This document shows positions 7,562 to 16,700 of a DNA stretch of 21,314 bases, in pieces. The notes beneath the pieces are model-generated. The model ran no database searches. It had not been told where the DNA came from and saw nothing but the letters and a program-made list of their open reading frames with translations. The position numbers and the translations under genes are program-made. The DNA lies in the NCBI GenBank assembly GCA_021204635.1, contig JAJPZB010000120.1, forward strand, positions 1-21,314. The letters are read 5' to 3'. Source of the DNA: Opitutia bacterium. GTDB lineage: Bacteria > Verrucomicrobiota > Verrucomicrobiia > Opitutales > UBA953. Positions within the stretch are counted from its first letter, which is position 1. Each line of letters opens with the position of its first letter.

Positions 7562-7716
7562 CCCACCAACCCAACCGCCACCACCAACCCTCCGAAAAAA
7601 ATCCTCACCACAAACTCCATTGCCACATCCCCGCTATCTCACCACCAACCCAAGTTCCACCACCAACCCTCCACCACCAACACAAATCTCACCACCGAGC
7701 CGCCACCACCGACCCG
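7562..7716. repeat. C-rich CCACCAACC array next to the exbB-like stop
   Basis: Tandem degenerate CCACCAACCC units run up to the stop codon of the minus-strand exbB-like gene. In that gene's transcript the sequence reads as the G-rich strand. The junction CACCACCGACCCGG is the same as the gene-proximal end of the array after the thioredoxin-like gene at 21121-21136. Confidence 0.85.
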
Positions 7717-7717
7717 G

Positions 7718-8440
7718 CTACTTGCCGGCTTTGTTGCCGCCTGAGTCTGTTGCGACACCTGCAACGGCGGGCGCCTTTTTCTCGAGGGCGGAGACATCGC
7801 TCTCGTAGCAGATAAACGAGATCAGATCGATGCCGGTTTTCTCGATGTCGTGCGTGATTGCGCGAATGCGCCCGAGCACAAAGTGGTGGCCGAGCGTGAG
7901 AATTATGCACACCACAATGCCGAGGCCTGTTGCGGCGAGCGCCTCGGCTATTCCGCCGGAAAAGAGGTCTGCCGACGCATAATGGCCTTCCGATTTCATC
8001 AGGAGAAATGCGTGCAAGAGCTCGAATACAGTCCCCGCAAACCCCACGAGCGGCGCGACGGCGGCGAGTGTGCGGAGCGTCCCGGCACGGCGTTCGAGCG
8101 AAGGGATTTCCAGCACAGCCGCCTGCTCTGCGGCAATTCTCATGCGGGATTCGCCTTCGTTGGCGTGGAGCAAAATTGCCTTGACAACGCGCGCAACGGG
8201 CCCCGGCGTTTCCTCGCAAACCGTAAGCGCCTCGACATACCTGCCCGAGCGCAAATTGTTGCAAATGCCGTCGAGAAATGTCGCCGCGCGAATTTGCCCG
8301 CGGTGCAGATAGAGCGTGCGTTCGATGAGGAATACGATTCCGAAAAATCCGATTGCGACGATGACCCAGACAAACGGTCCGCCGTCTGCGAAAAACGAAA
8401 ATTGTTCGAGCGAATTTTCCGTCAAGTTTGTCGTGTTCAT
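7718..8440 (-). CDS. MotA/TolQ/ExbB-family proton channel
   Basis: ExbB/TolQ proteins form the inner-membrane pentamer that, with ExbD/TolR, couples the proton gradient to work on the outer membrane. The 240 residues have three hydrophobic segments at about 22-41, 123-147 and 162-187. The second contains LAAVAPLVGFAGTVFELLHAF, the family signature, and the third AEALAATGLGIVVCI. The ATG is at 8438-8440 with no clear Shine-Dalgarno, 45 bases after the TPR gene. ExbB, TolQ and MotA-like members are hard to separate here; ExbB/TolQ is favoured by the length. No exbD/tolR follows: the gene ends directly in the repeat array. Confidence 0.88.
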   Translation of the reverse strand: MNTTNLTENSLEQFSFFADGGPFVWVIVAIGFFGIVFLIERTLYLHRGQIRAATFLDGICNNLRSGRYVEALTVCEETPGPVARVVKAILLHANEGESRMRIAAEQAAVLEIPSLERRAGTLRTLAAVAPLVGFAGTVFELLHAFLLMKSEGHYASADLFSGGIAEALAATGLGIVVCIILTLGHHFVLGRIRAITHDIEKTGIDLISFICYESDVSALEKKAPAVAGVATDSGGNKAGK

Positions 8441-8485
8441 AAAGATTTTGAGTTTTGGAAATTTTGTTGTTGACGCGCCCCGATT

Positions 8486-11400
8486 TTATTTCCCGCGAAT
8501 TGCCGCCTCGCGCGAGCGTGCGTATTCCGCACCCGGGATCCAGTTTTTCTCGTTCCATTCCAACACGCGTTCGTATGCCTTTCGCGCGCCGTCGAAATCG
8601 CCTTGCTGCTCGCATATTTCCGCGATTGCGAAAAGGCTGCGCGCAATCCAATAGCCCGTTCTCGCGCCCCAGACCGACGCCGGATCTTCGCCGTCTTTCG
8701 ACGCCTTTGCGAAGACTTCGTTCACGACGCGCCAGTGAATTTTCTTTGCCTCGGCGAGATAGCGGTCGCGCGTTTCGGGCGCGGATTTTTCAAACATTTT
8801 CGCGGTCTGCACAGTCGCATAGCCCCACTTGTTTCCCGCCTCAGCCATCATGTCGAACGGCACGTCTGGCAAACTGAAAAGGCGCTCGTATGCGACGATT
8901 GCGGATTCGAGATCGCTCCGCGCGTCCTGCGTCCCGCCCTCGTCGTTGCCGCCGCGCGCCGTTGCCGCGAGCGCGAGCAGGCAGTCTGCGCGAGAAATTT
9001 CCACGCGGCGCAAATCCTGGCGGTTTGGGTATTGCGTCTTCAATTTTTCATAAACTGCGAGCGCGGAATCAAATTCGTTGAGGCCTCGGAAAAAGTCCGC
9101 CTGCTGCAAGCGCGCATAGAACGCGAGAGAGGAATCGGGGAACTTTGACGCGAGGGAATCGAGGAATGCGACGGCGTCGCGAGAGCGCCCGAGAGCCGCC
9201 GCCTGCTGCGCCGCCTCGAAATATGCGCGCGTGGTGTATTCGGAAAATTCCGGATCGTCGCCGCAGCGCTCGATGAGCTTTTCGTAGCAACGAAGCGCCG
9301 CCGTGGGCTGCTTGCCGTCTGCGAGCGCGCGGCCTTCTTCGAGATACGAGACGATCGCCGCCATGCTGTCGGGATATTGCGCGCGCAGGAGCTCCAATTG
9401 CGCGCGCTCCGAGACGTCGTCGCCGGCGAGAAAGAAGCCGCGAGCCTTCAACAGGGCGGCGTTTGACAGCAATTTTTCCTTGTCCCAGCCGGTTTCCGCG
9501 AGGTCTTTCTCCGTGAAATTGCCGAGTTCGTAAATCAGTTCGTCGGCGTTTTCGAGCAAGACCTCGGAGTTGCCGCTTTCGGACGCGAGAACCGCGCGTT
9601 GCCACAGCGCGTAAACCCTGAACGGGGCGAGGACGTTTTTCATGGAAAGCAGCTTCTCGCAGCGCGCCGCCGCTTCCTCAAATCTCGCGGGCGAAGTCCG
9701 GCGCAAGGCGAGGATGAGCGTGCATTCGGCGCGCATGAGCCAGTCGCGAATTTCGTCGTTGCCGACAACGCCCGGGTCGCGCTCGATTTCGGCGATTTTG
9801 GCGTCGAGCAGTTTCGCGGCATAGTCGAGATTGCCGGCGCAAATTTCGCTGAAAATTTCCTGAAAAATCAAATATCCGGAGTAGTTCCCGCCAAAGACGC
9901 TGCCGTCCGTCTTGGCATAGACGCTCGCTGCGAGGCGATAGTCGCCGCTCTCGAAATAGCACTCGCCGAGTTTGACGCTCAGCCTCGCCTTTTCCGCCGG
10001 GTCGCTCTCGTTGTCGCGCAAGCGCGAAAGCAACGGCGCCGCCTTGCGATATTCGCCCTTTTTTATCGCCGCCCACACCGCAATCCGCAGCGCTTCGGGC
10101 ACGAGATTGCTCTTGGGGAATTTTTTCAAAATCGCCGACGAATGCTTCTCCGCAACGGCGTTGTTGCCGACGAGAGCCGCGATTCTCGCGCGCGTGAGAA
10201 GTTCCAAATCTGCGGCGACGGTCTCGACATTTTCGCCGGAAATCTGCGAGCGGCGTTGCATGTCGGCGTCCAACTCGTCGAAGAAAAACTCGATTTCGTT
10301 TGCCGCCAAAACCATCTGCTCAAAATTTTCCTGCGAGGCAGACATTTCCTCGATTCCTTCCCAGAGGCCCGCAAGGGCAACCTCTTGGAGTTCGCGCGCC
10401 GGACGCTGTTTTATCACGCGCATAAACGCGCGCCGCGCCGCCGAGCTCGCCGTGTTGCTTTGGAAAAATCCGGTGAGCAAATCAAACTCGGCGCGCTCTT
10501 GCGGGGAGACGTTTTTCGCGCTCGCGAGAGCCTCTTGCGCGCCTGCCAAATCGCCGCGAGCCGAGAGCGAGACCGCGAGCAACTTCGACCAGCGCGCGGA
10601 ATCCTGCCCGCTGCCCGACGCGCGCTCGCGTAGCTCGGCAATCTTTTCGTCGGACACATTTCCGCCCAAAACCGCCACGGCAAAGATCCGCACAAAATCA
10701 AACTGCGCGACCTGCGCTGCGTTCTCAGCGCGTTCGCGAGCGCGGCGGAAAAACGCCTCGGCGCTGTCGCCAATCTCGGAATCGTCTGGCACAAAATTTT
10801 CCGGATCTTCCACGCGCGCGTCGCCAAATTTCTTCGCTTCGACGAGGCCTCGGGCGAGGAAAAACCACGCAGTGTCGGGGTCGGAAAGCCGGTTTTCCGA
10901 GATGGAATTGAGAATCGAGTCCGCGCCGGCAAAGTCGCGAAGCCCGATTTTCACGAGCGCGAGGCGCAACGATTTCGCGGCGGAATCGACCTTCACCGCG
11001 TCCAATTTTTTTTGCGCTTCGGGAAAGCGGCCGCGCGCAATTTCCGCCGAGGCGCCGAGCAACAATGCGGCATCGCGCGTCGCGGGAGACGCCTTTGCGT
11101 CCGCCAAAATTCCGTTGACAAAATCCAGCGCGAGCCCGCTCTGCCCGCTTCGCAGTGCGAGCGACGCCAAGCCGAGATCGTCCTGCGGGCGGAAGATGTC
11201 CTGCGCCGGCGGCAATTCCACGGCGGGAACGACGGCGCCGGTTGTGCCCGCGCCCGAAATTTTCCCCGAAAGATTTGCGATTGGCGCCGGGTTGGTGGCG
11301 GGGCTTCGGGTCTGTGGTGGGATTTCGGGATTGTTGTCGGTGGCGAAATTGTTGCGGGAATCGTTGTCACGAGATTCCGCCTCCTGCGCGGCGAGCGACG

Positions 11401-11512
11401 CCGGCAACAATGCGAGCCCCACCACAATGGCGACGGCTGTGGCGGCAACAAACCCGCGCCCGAAAATTTTGTTTCGGGGCAAAATTTGTCGACGAATTTT
11501 TCCCAAATTCAT
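8486..11512 (-). CDS. Large secreted TPR-repeat protein
   Basis: The roughly 1008-residue protein starts with a basic region and a hydrophobic segment (about 18-40) ending ASLAA, a Sec signal peptide, so it should reach the periplasm. Residues ~47-105 are a low-complexity linker rich in Asn, Pro and Thr, partly encoded by the G/T repeat. The rest is helical with recognisable TPR-like units, for example KLGECYFESGDYRLAASVY and the C-terminal CEQQGDFDGARKAYERVLEWN. TPR arrays are protein-binding scaffolds. I start at the ATG at 11512; a TTG two codons upstream is possible. It lies between the heptose kinase and exbB-like genes. TPR proteins are often next to ExbB-type channels, which suggests an envelope-spanning machine, but its precise role is unknown. 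Confidence 0.85.
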   Translation of the reverse strand: MNLGKIRRQILPRNKIFGRGFVAATAVAIVVGLALLPASLAAQEAESRDNDSRNNFATDNNPEIPPQTRSPATNPAPIANLSGKISGAGTTGAVVPAVELPPAQDIFRPQDDLGLASLALRSGQSGLALDFVNGILADAKASPATRDAALLLGASAEIARGRFPEAQKKLDAVKVDSAAKSLRLALVKIGLRDFAGADSILNSISENRLSDPDTAWFFLARGLVEAKKFGDARVEDPENFVPDDSEIGDSAEAFFRRARERAENAAQVAQFDFVRIFAVAVLGGNVSDEKIAELRERASGSGQDSARWSKLLAVSLSARGDLAGAQEALASAKNVSPQERAEFDLLTGFFQSNTASSAARRAFMRVIKQRPARELQEVALAGLWEGIEEMSASQENFEQMVLAANEIEFFFDELDADMQRRSQISGENVETVAADLELLTRARIAALVGNNAVAEKHSSAILKKFPKSNLVPEALRIAVWAAIKKGEYRKAAPLLSRLRDNESDPAEKARLSVKLGECYFESGDYRLAASVYAKTDGSVFGGNYSGYLIFQEIFSEICAGNLDYAAKLLDAKIAEIERDPGVVGNDEIRDWLMRAECTLILALRRTSPARFEEAAARCEKLLSMKNVLAPFRVYALWQRAVLASESGNSEVLLENADELIYELGNFTEKDLAETGWDKEKLLSNAALLKARGFFLAGDDVSERAQLELLRAQYPDSMAAIVSYLEEGRALADGKQPTAALRCYEKLIERCGDDPEFSEYTTRAYFEAAQQAAALGRSRDAVAFLDSLASKFPDSSLAFYARLQQADFFRGLNEFDSALAVYEKLKTQYPNRQDLRRVEISRADCLLALAATARGGNDEGGTQDARSDLESAIVAYERLFSLPDVPFDMMAEAGNKWGYATVQTAKMFEKSAPETRDRYLAEAKKIHWRVVNEVFAKASKDGEDPASVWGARTGYWIARSLFAIAEICEQQGDFDGARKAYERVLEWNEKNWIPGAEYARSREAAIRGK
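11283..11360. repeat. GGTTGGTGG-like units inside the TPR gene linker
   Basis: On the plus strand the units CGGGTTGGTGGCGGGG, CGGGTCTGTGGTGGGA and CGGGATTGTTGTCGGTGGCG follow each other. They encode part of the Asn/Pro/Thr linker just after the signal peptide of the TPR protein. They resemble the intergenic arrays but are more degenerate. Confidence 0.6.
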
Positions 11513-11542
11513 TTTCAAAAGGGTCTGTTGCCGTGGTGAAAG

Positions 11543-12511
11543 CTATTTGCCAAACGCCAAAATCTCCTCGGGCGAGGCTGTTGCGGTGCCGAATTTTCCC
11601 ACCACAATCCCCGCCGCCGTGTTCGCGAAATGCGCGGCGGTGTCTAACTCCGCGCCTGCCGCGAGGGCGAGCGTCAGAGCCGCGATAACGGTGTCGCCCG
11701 CGCCCGAGACATCGAAAACTTCGCGCGCAAACGTCGGTATGTGGCGCAGGATTTTTCCTTCGCGCGAGAGCAGCATTCCGTCTGCGCCGAGCGTGATCAC
11801 GAGGTCGCGGGGTTTGTGTTTTTCCCAAATCCGCGCGCAAATTTCTTCTGCGGGGAACTCGCCCTGCGAAATTTCGTTTTGCATTTCGGCGAGTTCGATT
11901 GCCTCGTTTTTGTTCGGTGTTATCAGCCCGATGTTTTTGAAGGGCAGGCGCCGGCGAGGCTTGGGGTCGAGCGCAACGAGAAGCCGGCGGCGCTCCGCCT
12001 GCGCGACAATTTGCGTGAGCAACTCGAGGTCTATCGCGCCCTTGGCGTAGTCTGAAATTATCAGCGCATCGACCTTTTCAATTTCGGCAAAAAGCTTCTC
12101 TCGCGCCGCGCCCGACGTCAGAGCGTAGCGCTCGGGAGGCAACTCGCGATCTATGCGGCAAAGCTGCTGATTCCTTACGACGACGCGCGATTTGATGATT
12201 GTCGCGAGTTCGTTGCGGCAAAACTCCGTTGCATACTCGATGCCGCGATCTTGCAAAATCGAGCGGAGCCGGCGCCCCGCCTCATCGTCGCCACAAAGCC
12301 CGCACAGCACAGACTTCGCGCCGAGCGCGCAAACATTCAGCGCAACATTTGCCGCACCGCCCGCAACATAGCGATCCCGCACGACGTTGACCACGGGCAC
12401 CGGCGCCTCGGGTGAAATCCGCGTCGCGTCCCCGTGAATGTAGTGGTCGAGCATGACGTCGCCAACCACGAGCAGCCGAAGGGAAGAGATTTTTTCGAGC
12501 AGGCTTTTCAT
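11543..12511 (-). CDS. rfaE1: D-glycero-beta-D-manno-heptose-7-phosphate kinase
   Basis: This PfkB-fold sugar kinase makes heptose 1,7-bisphosphate for ADP-heptose, a building block of the LPS inner core. The 322-residue reading has LLVVGDVMLDHY (13-24), RISPEAPVPV (31-40), GGAANVALN (51-59), the heptose-site RNQQLCRID (113-121) and the ATP/catalytic motif SGAGDT (269-274, Asp273). It equals the N-terminal half of E. coli HldE and has no nucleotidyltransferase domain, so that partner is encoded elsewhere. The frame is open to an ATG at 12640, but family similarity begins at the ATG at 12511, which is preceded by GGGGAG. The TPR gene follows after 30 bases. Confidence 0.93.
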   Translation of the reverse strand: MKSLLEKISSLRLLVVGDVMLDHYIHGDATRISPEAPVPVVNVVRDRYVAGGAANVALNVCALGAKSVLCGLCGDDEAGRRLRSILQDRGIEYATEFCRNELATIIKSRVVVRNQQLCRIDRELPPERYALTSGAAREKLFAEIEKVDALIISDYAKGAIDLELLTQIVAQAERRRLLVALDPKPRRRLPFKNIGLITPNKNEAIELAEMQNEISQGEFPAEEICARIWEKHKPRDLVITLGADGMLLSREGKILRHIPTFAREVFDVSGAGDTVIAALTLALAAGAELDTAAHFANTAAGIVVGKFGTATASPEEILAFGK

Positions 12512-12689
12512 CTCCCCAAATTTTCGCGTAAACCCGCCACAAACGCGAGAGCGGAATGTCGAGCAAAAAATTTTCATTGTTGCGGAAGACCGCGAGGCAG
12601 CGTCGGGAAAAAACTTGCGCGGAAGCGGCTGCACGGGCATTTTGCGCAGAGAGCCACAACAAACCCGCTTCTACTCTGCATAAGTTCCC

Positions 12690-13792
12690 ATGCCGCAACA
12701 GACCGACAACAATGACGCAATGCCCCACAACGAAGGCGGGAGCGACGGTGCAACTGTTGCTGATAAGCTGAGGGAGAGAGAGAGAGAGAGAGAGAGAATC
12801 TTCGCAGGCGCGACGAGTTTTGTAGAAGTGTCGATTTAAAAGAAAGCCAAATTCAGAAGGCGTTCCCTGCCGCCTTCAAATTCCTGCTCGCAGACCAAAC
12901 GACAGGGAAAAACATAATCTGGGCGACGCGGGATTATGAAAATTTCAAGCCTGGAGAGTTCAAACTTTACAATGAAAGGTTCGCGACTGACGTACTCGTA
13001 GAAGAAGACCTCGCGCAAGATTTCATCAAACCGCGCTGCGTAAAGTCGCAAAAAGAGCAACGCTCACGAACAAAAGAGCGAGCAGAAGTCTTTACCCCGA
13101 GTTGGGTTTGCAACAAACAAAACAACCTGATCGACGAAGCATGGTTCGGGGAAAAATGCGTTTTTAACCGCGAAAACAACAAAAACGGCGTCGAGACTTG
13201 GGCGCCCATTCCCGAGGGCGCAAAACATCGCGGCAGAATCGTATTCCCACCCTCGGCAGGCGTCGGCAAAGGCAAATCGTGGCAAGACTACGTCGAACTC
13301 GTCCGCATGGAAATTGCATGCGGGGAAGCGCCGTATTTGGTCAGCCGCTACGACAGCGCGAGGCAAAAGAGAAAACCCACGGTAATACGAATTTCCCGCC
13401 GAATCGGTTTGTTGGACCGAAAACTCCGCGTCGTCAGCGAAAACACCTCGACGCGCGAAGAATTTTTCGAGTGGGCGAAACGCGCATTTCAAAGCACTTA
13501 CGCTTTTGAATTTCAGGGCGACAGCCTGCTGCTCGCGCGCGAAAACCTGCTTTTCTCCTTCTACGATTACTTCTGCCAAAAGTTCTCAGAAGCGCCCACT
13601 GCGGAGCAAATGGCAGACATCGCGGAGATCATTTCGTGGAACATCTTCCAAATGGACGCGATGACCTGCGCCGTGCCCCTTACCCACGTAGATCAACCTC
13701 TCTTCGGAAACACTCTTTGCAAAGTCAAGGACTGGAAAACCGGAGAAACCATCACTTTCGCCTCTCTCGTCAACTCCACCGAGAAAAAATGA
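12690..13792 (+). CDS. M-like subunit of a restriction-modification system, out of frame at a (GA)12 tract
   Basis: A continuous frame runs from 12767 to the stop at 13790-13792. It encodes KESQIQKAF..., EVFTPSWVCNKQNNLIDEAWFG, CGEAPYLVSRYD, RIGLLDRKLRV, YAFEFQGDSLLLARENLL and IISWNIFQMDAM. I recognise these from proteins annotated as restriction endonuclease subunit M. They resemble adenine-methyltransferase motifs X (FTP), I (CGxxP), II and III, without an NPPY motif. That frame has no ATG before 13307, inside the conserved region. An ATG at 12690 starts MPQQTDNNDAMPHNEGGSDG and enters (GA)12, but in this sequence it stops after 49 codons at 12839. One GA less, or two more, would give one 366-residue protein. 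So the gene looks phase-variable and OFF, or else carries an assembly error. Its stop overlaps the next start (ATGA). Confidence 0.78.
12774..12797 (+). repeat. (GA)12 dinucleotide tract, probable phase-variation switch
   Basis: Twelve perfect GA units lie 84 bases after the ATG at 12690 and encode alternating Arg-Glu. A perfect dinucleotide tract of this length is prone to slipped-strand mispairing. Unit counts of 8, 11 or 14 would fuse the upstream start to the M-like frame. The observed count of 12 does not. Confidence 0.9.
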
Positions 13793-16700
13793 ACACTACC
13801 CCAACAAAAACCCAAAACCCCAACGAAGAAATTCTGCCTCCGTGCAAATTTAAGCTGATTTACGTATATACGATTCACGATAAGGCACATGCTAAATTTG
13901 TAAAAGTCGGAGACGCCACGCTCGAAGCGCCGTTTGACGCGGAAGCCAAATTGTTTCCCCCCAATTGCCCTGCTCTAATATCTGCCGCGAACAAAAGAAT
14001 CGGGGAGCAAACAAAACAGGCGGGTATTCACTACCAAATTTTGCATGCAGAAATCGCCGTCACCAACGAAAAGGAAGCATTTCGCGATTACGATGTTCAC
14101 AGGGTTTTGAAAAATTCCAGCGTTGAAAAAGCGAAACTCGAAAAATCGCGAGAATGGTTTAAAACGGATTATCTCACGGTAAAAAAGGCAATTACCGCAG
14201 TGAAGAAAGGGGACTGCGTTATTGAAGGAGTTCCAAGCAATACATTTTTCCCGATCGAATTTAGAGAAGAGCAAGAAGCCGCGATCTGCAAAGCCGTAAA
14301 GTATTTCGAGAAAAACCGAGCCAAAGGGAAAAACAGCGACCAGATAGAGAACGCAAAAAAGAAAAAGAGCAAAAGGAATGAATTCCTCTGGAACGCCAAA
14401 ATGCGTTTTGGGAAAACAGTCTGCGCTCTCGAAGTCGCAAAGCGCCTAAAAGCGCAACGGACAATCATCGTCACTCACCGCCCCGACGTTTGGAAAGGTT
14501 GGCGCAAGGACTTTGGAAAGGTTTTCGACGCCTTCAACGAAGAGCACAAAAACACTCCTCACGAACAATACTCGTTTGGAGGAAGAAGCATGGAGGCGTT
14601 TTCGACGCTCGAGAAAAAAGGGAGACGATTTATCTACTTTTCATCAATGCAGGATTTAACGGGCTCCGATGAGATTTCAAAGAAAGGCATTGATAAAAAC
14701 AAAGACGTTCTGGCAGCGAAATGGGACTTAATAATCGTAGATGAAGCCCATGAAGGAACGACAACTGACTTAGGAGAAAGAACTCTCGACAGGCTCAAAA
14801 AAAAGTCAACATGCGTCCTCCACCTCTCGGGAACGCCGTTCATTTTGGCAGAAGACTACGACGAAACAAACTCGTTCACATGGGACTACGTACAAGAACA
14901 ATTAGCTAAACAAAATTGGGAGAAAAATCACCCCGACGAACCCAATCCCTATGCGTCGCTCCCACGAATGAACATCAGAACATATTCGTTGGGAAGTCTC
15001 TCAGCCAAATATCCCGACGTCGCCGAAAAGTGTTTCAAATTCTCGGAATTTTTCAGAATCGAAGAAGACGGTCAGCACTTTGCCCACGAAAGCGACATCA
15101 AACTTTTTCTCGATCTGCTTTCCGGAATATCAAAGGAAACAACAAAATATCCGTTTTCTACTGAACAATATCGAGAATTTTTCCGACACACTTTCTGGAT
15201 TGTTCCCGGCGTAAAACAAGGCGCCGCATTAGAAAAACTCTTGAAAGAGCATAGCGTATTTCGCGCATTCGGAATTGTAAATGTCTGTGGTGATGGCGGA
15301 GACGACGAGGGCAAAGGCAAAAGCGCCCTTGAAAAGGTCGAAGATGCCATTGAGCACAACGTCCGCACGATTACTCTCTCATGCGGGAGACTCAAGCTTG
15401 GCGTTTCTGTTCCGCAGTGGACTGCGGTTTTCTATCTCGCCGGAAATTACAATACCGCCGCTGCGGACTACATGCAGACGATTTTCCGATGCCAAACGCC
15501 GGGAAGCATCGAAGGAAAAGCAAAAGAAGAATGCTACGTCTTCGACTTCGCACCGGACAGAACGCTTTGCGTCTTGCATAAAGTCGCCGAATACCACTCG
15601 AAAACAACAGGCGGCGACACAAAGCAGTACCTTGGCTATATCACCAATTTCATGCCCGTCATCGCAATAGATGGGTCAGAAACGCACAAAGTCGATACGC
15701 GGGGGATTCTCGAAGCTGTCAAGCGGGCATGCATCGCCGATGTCGTCAAAAACGGATTTGCCAGCAGAAAACTCTTTAAGCCGGAAAAGCTAAGTGAACT
15801 CTCCGACGAGGAAATGAAAAAGTTCGACAGGTTCGAAAAAATTGTCGGACGCTGGAGTTCCGATGACCGAGATGATGAAGAGGTCGTCGTAAACACAAAC
15901 GATCTTACGCACGAAAAGCATGAGGGCGCAGACGATCCACCCCCACCGCGTCCGCGCCCACCAGTGTCTCAAGAAGAAAAAGACAGGAAAGAGCGACGCG
16001 AAAAGGCTCTCTCCATCTTGAAAAATGCCACTATCAGGATTCCGCTTCTCATCTTTGGTGCCGGTGCAGGAAGCGACGATGATGACCCGGAAACCGGTTT
16101 CACCGCAGAATCCTTTCTCGAATACTTCGGCAAGACTGACGACCCTGCCGTTGCTGAGTCATGGAAGGAATTCATGGGAAGCGTAACCGTGGAAGATTTC
16201 AAAGAAATCGTCATCCCGTATTTAGACGAGGACATCTTCTCCGGCGCATGCAGGAGAATACGGGAAAGGACAGAATCTGCGGACAAACTTCCGCCAAAAG
16301 AGCGAATCGAGAAAATTGTAGAAATCCATTCCGAGTTTAAAAATCCTGACAAAGAAACGGTTTTGACGCCGTGGCGCGTCGTAAACATGCAACTCGGCGA
16401 CACGCTCGGCGGGCAAAACTTTTTCACCGAGGATTACACGAAAGATCTCCTGAAAGAAGCCGAAGAAGAAGGGCGCGTCGCAAATACTCGCGAAATAAAA
16501 CTCGGAGACGCGACGGCGCAAACACTTGGCAATGCCAATGCAAAGATTCTCGAGATAAATTCCAAGACCGGTCTCTACCCGCTCTATGTCGCGTATTCCC
16601 TCATGAGGGCGAAACTCAGTAGCGACCTGAACTCTCCGCGAAAGAACGAAAGCATCGATGCCGACGAAAAACGTCTGTGGAACGAGGTTGTTGCGAACAA

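Larger units (their letters stand above)
7115..7717. other. Gene-free repeat composite between mog and the exbB-like gene
   Basis: This roughly 600-base gap has no convincing gene. From left to right it holds about 80 bases of unique sequence (probable mog promoter region), a G-rich GGTTGGTGG array (7205-7460), a short linker with the small palindrome GCGCACGCAGTGCGC, a 71-bp palindromic core (7484-7554) and a C-rich CCACCAACC array (7562-7716). The last array ends at the stop codon of the exbB-like gene. Open frames across it, such as 7523-7744, are made of Thr/Asn/Pro/His repeats and are read as by-products of the repeat. Confidence 0.8.

Noticed and set aside
7205..7716. Possible CRISPR array
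   Set aside because: The units are short (10-18 bp) and degenerate, with irregular spacing. There are no constant-length unique spacers and no cas genes.
9972..12050. Very long plus-strand open frame opposite the TPR and rfaE1 genes (692 codons)
   Set aside because: It crosses the boundary of two well supported minus-strand genes and is mostly Ser/Ala/Arg, the mirror of their codon usage.
12511..12640. Longer rfaE1 start at 12640
   Set aside because: The extra 43 residues have no similarity to heptose kinases, whose N-terminus matches the ATG at 12511.
12642..12690. Promoter for the restriction cassette
   Set aside because: TTGCGC and TACTCT occur upstream of 12690 but with unsuitable spacing (24 bases). 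No credible -35/-10 pair can be defended.
13636..13788. Earlier start for the nuclease-helicase-methylase gene
   Set aside because: These 51 codons lie inside the conserved M-like gene in another frame. The ATGA overlap at 13789 gives a natural start.
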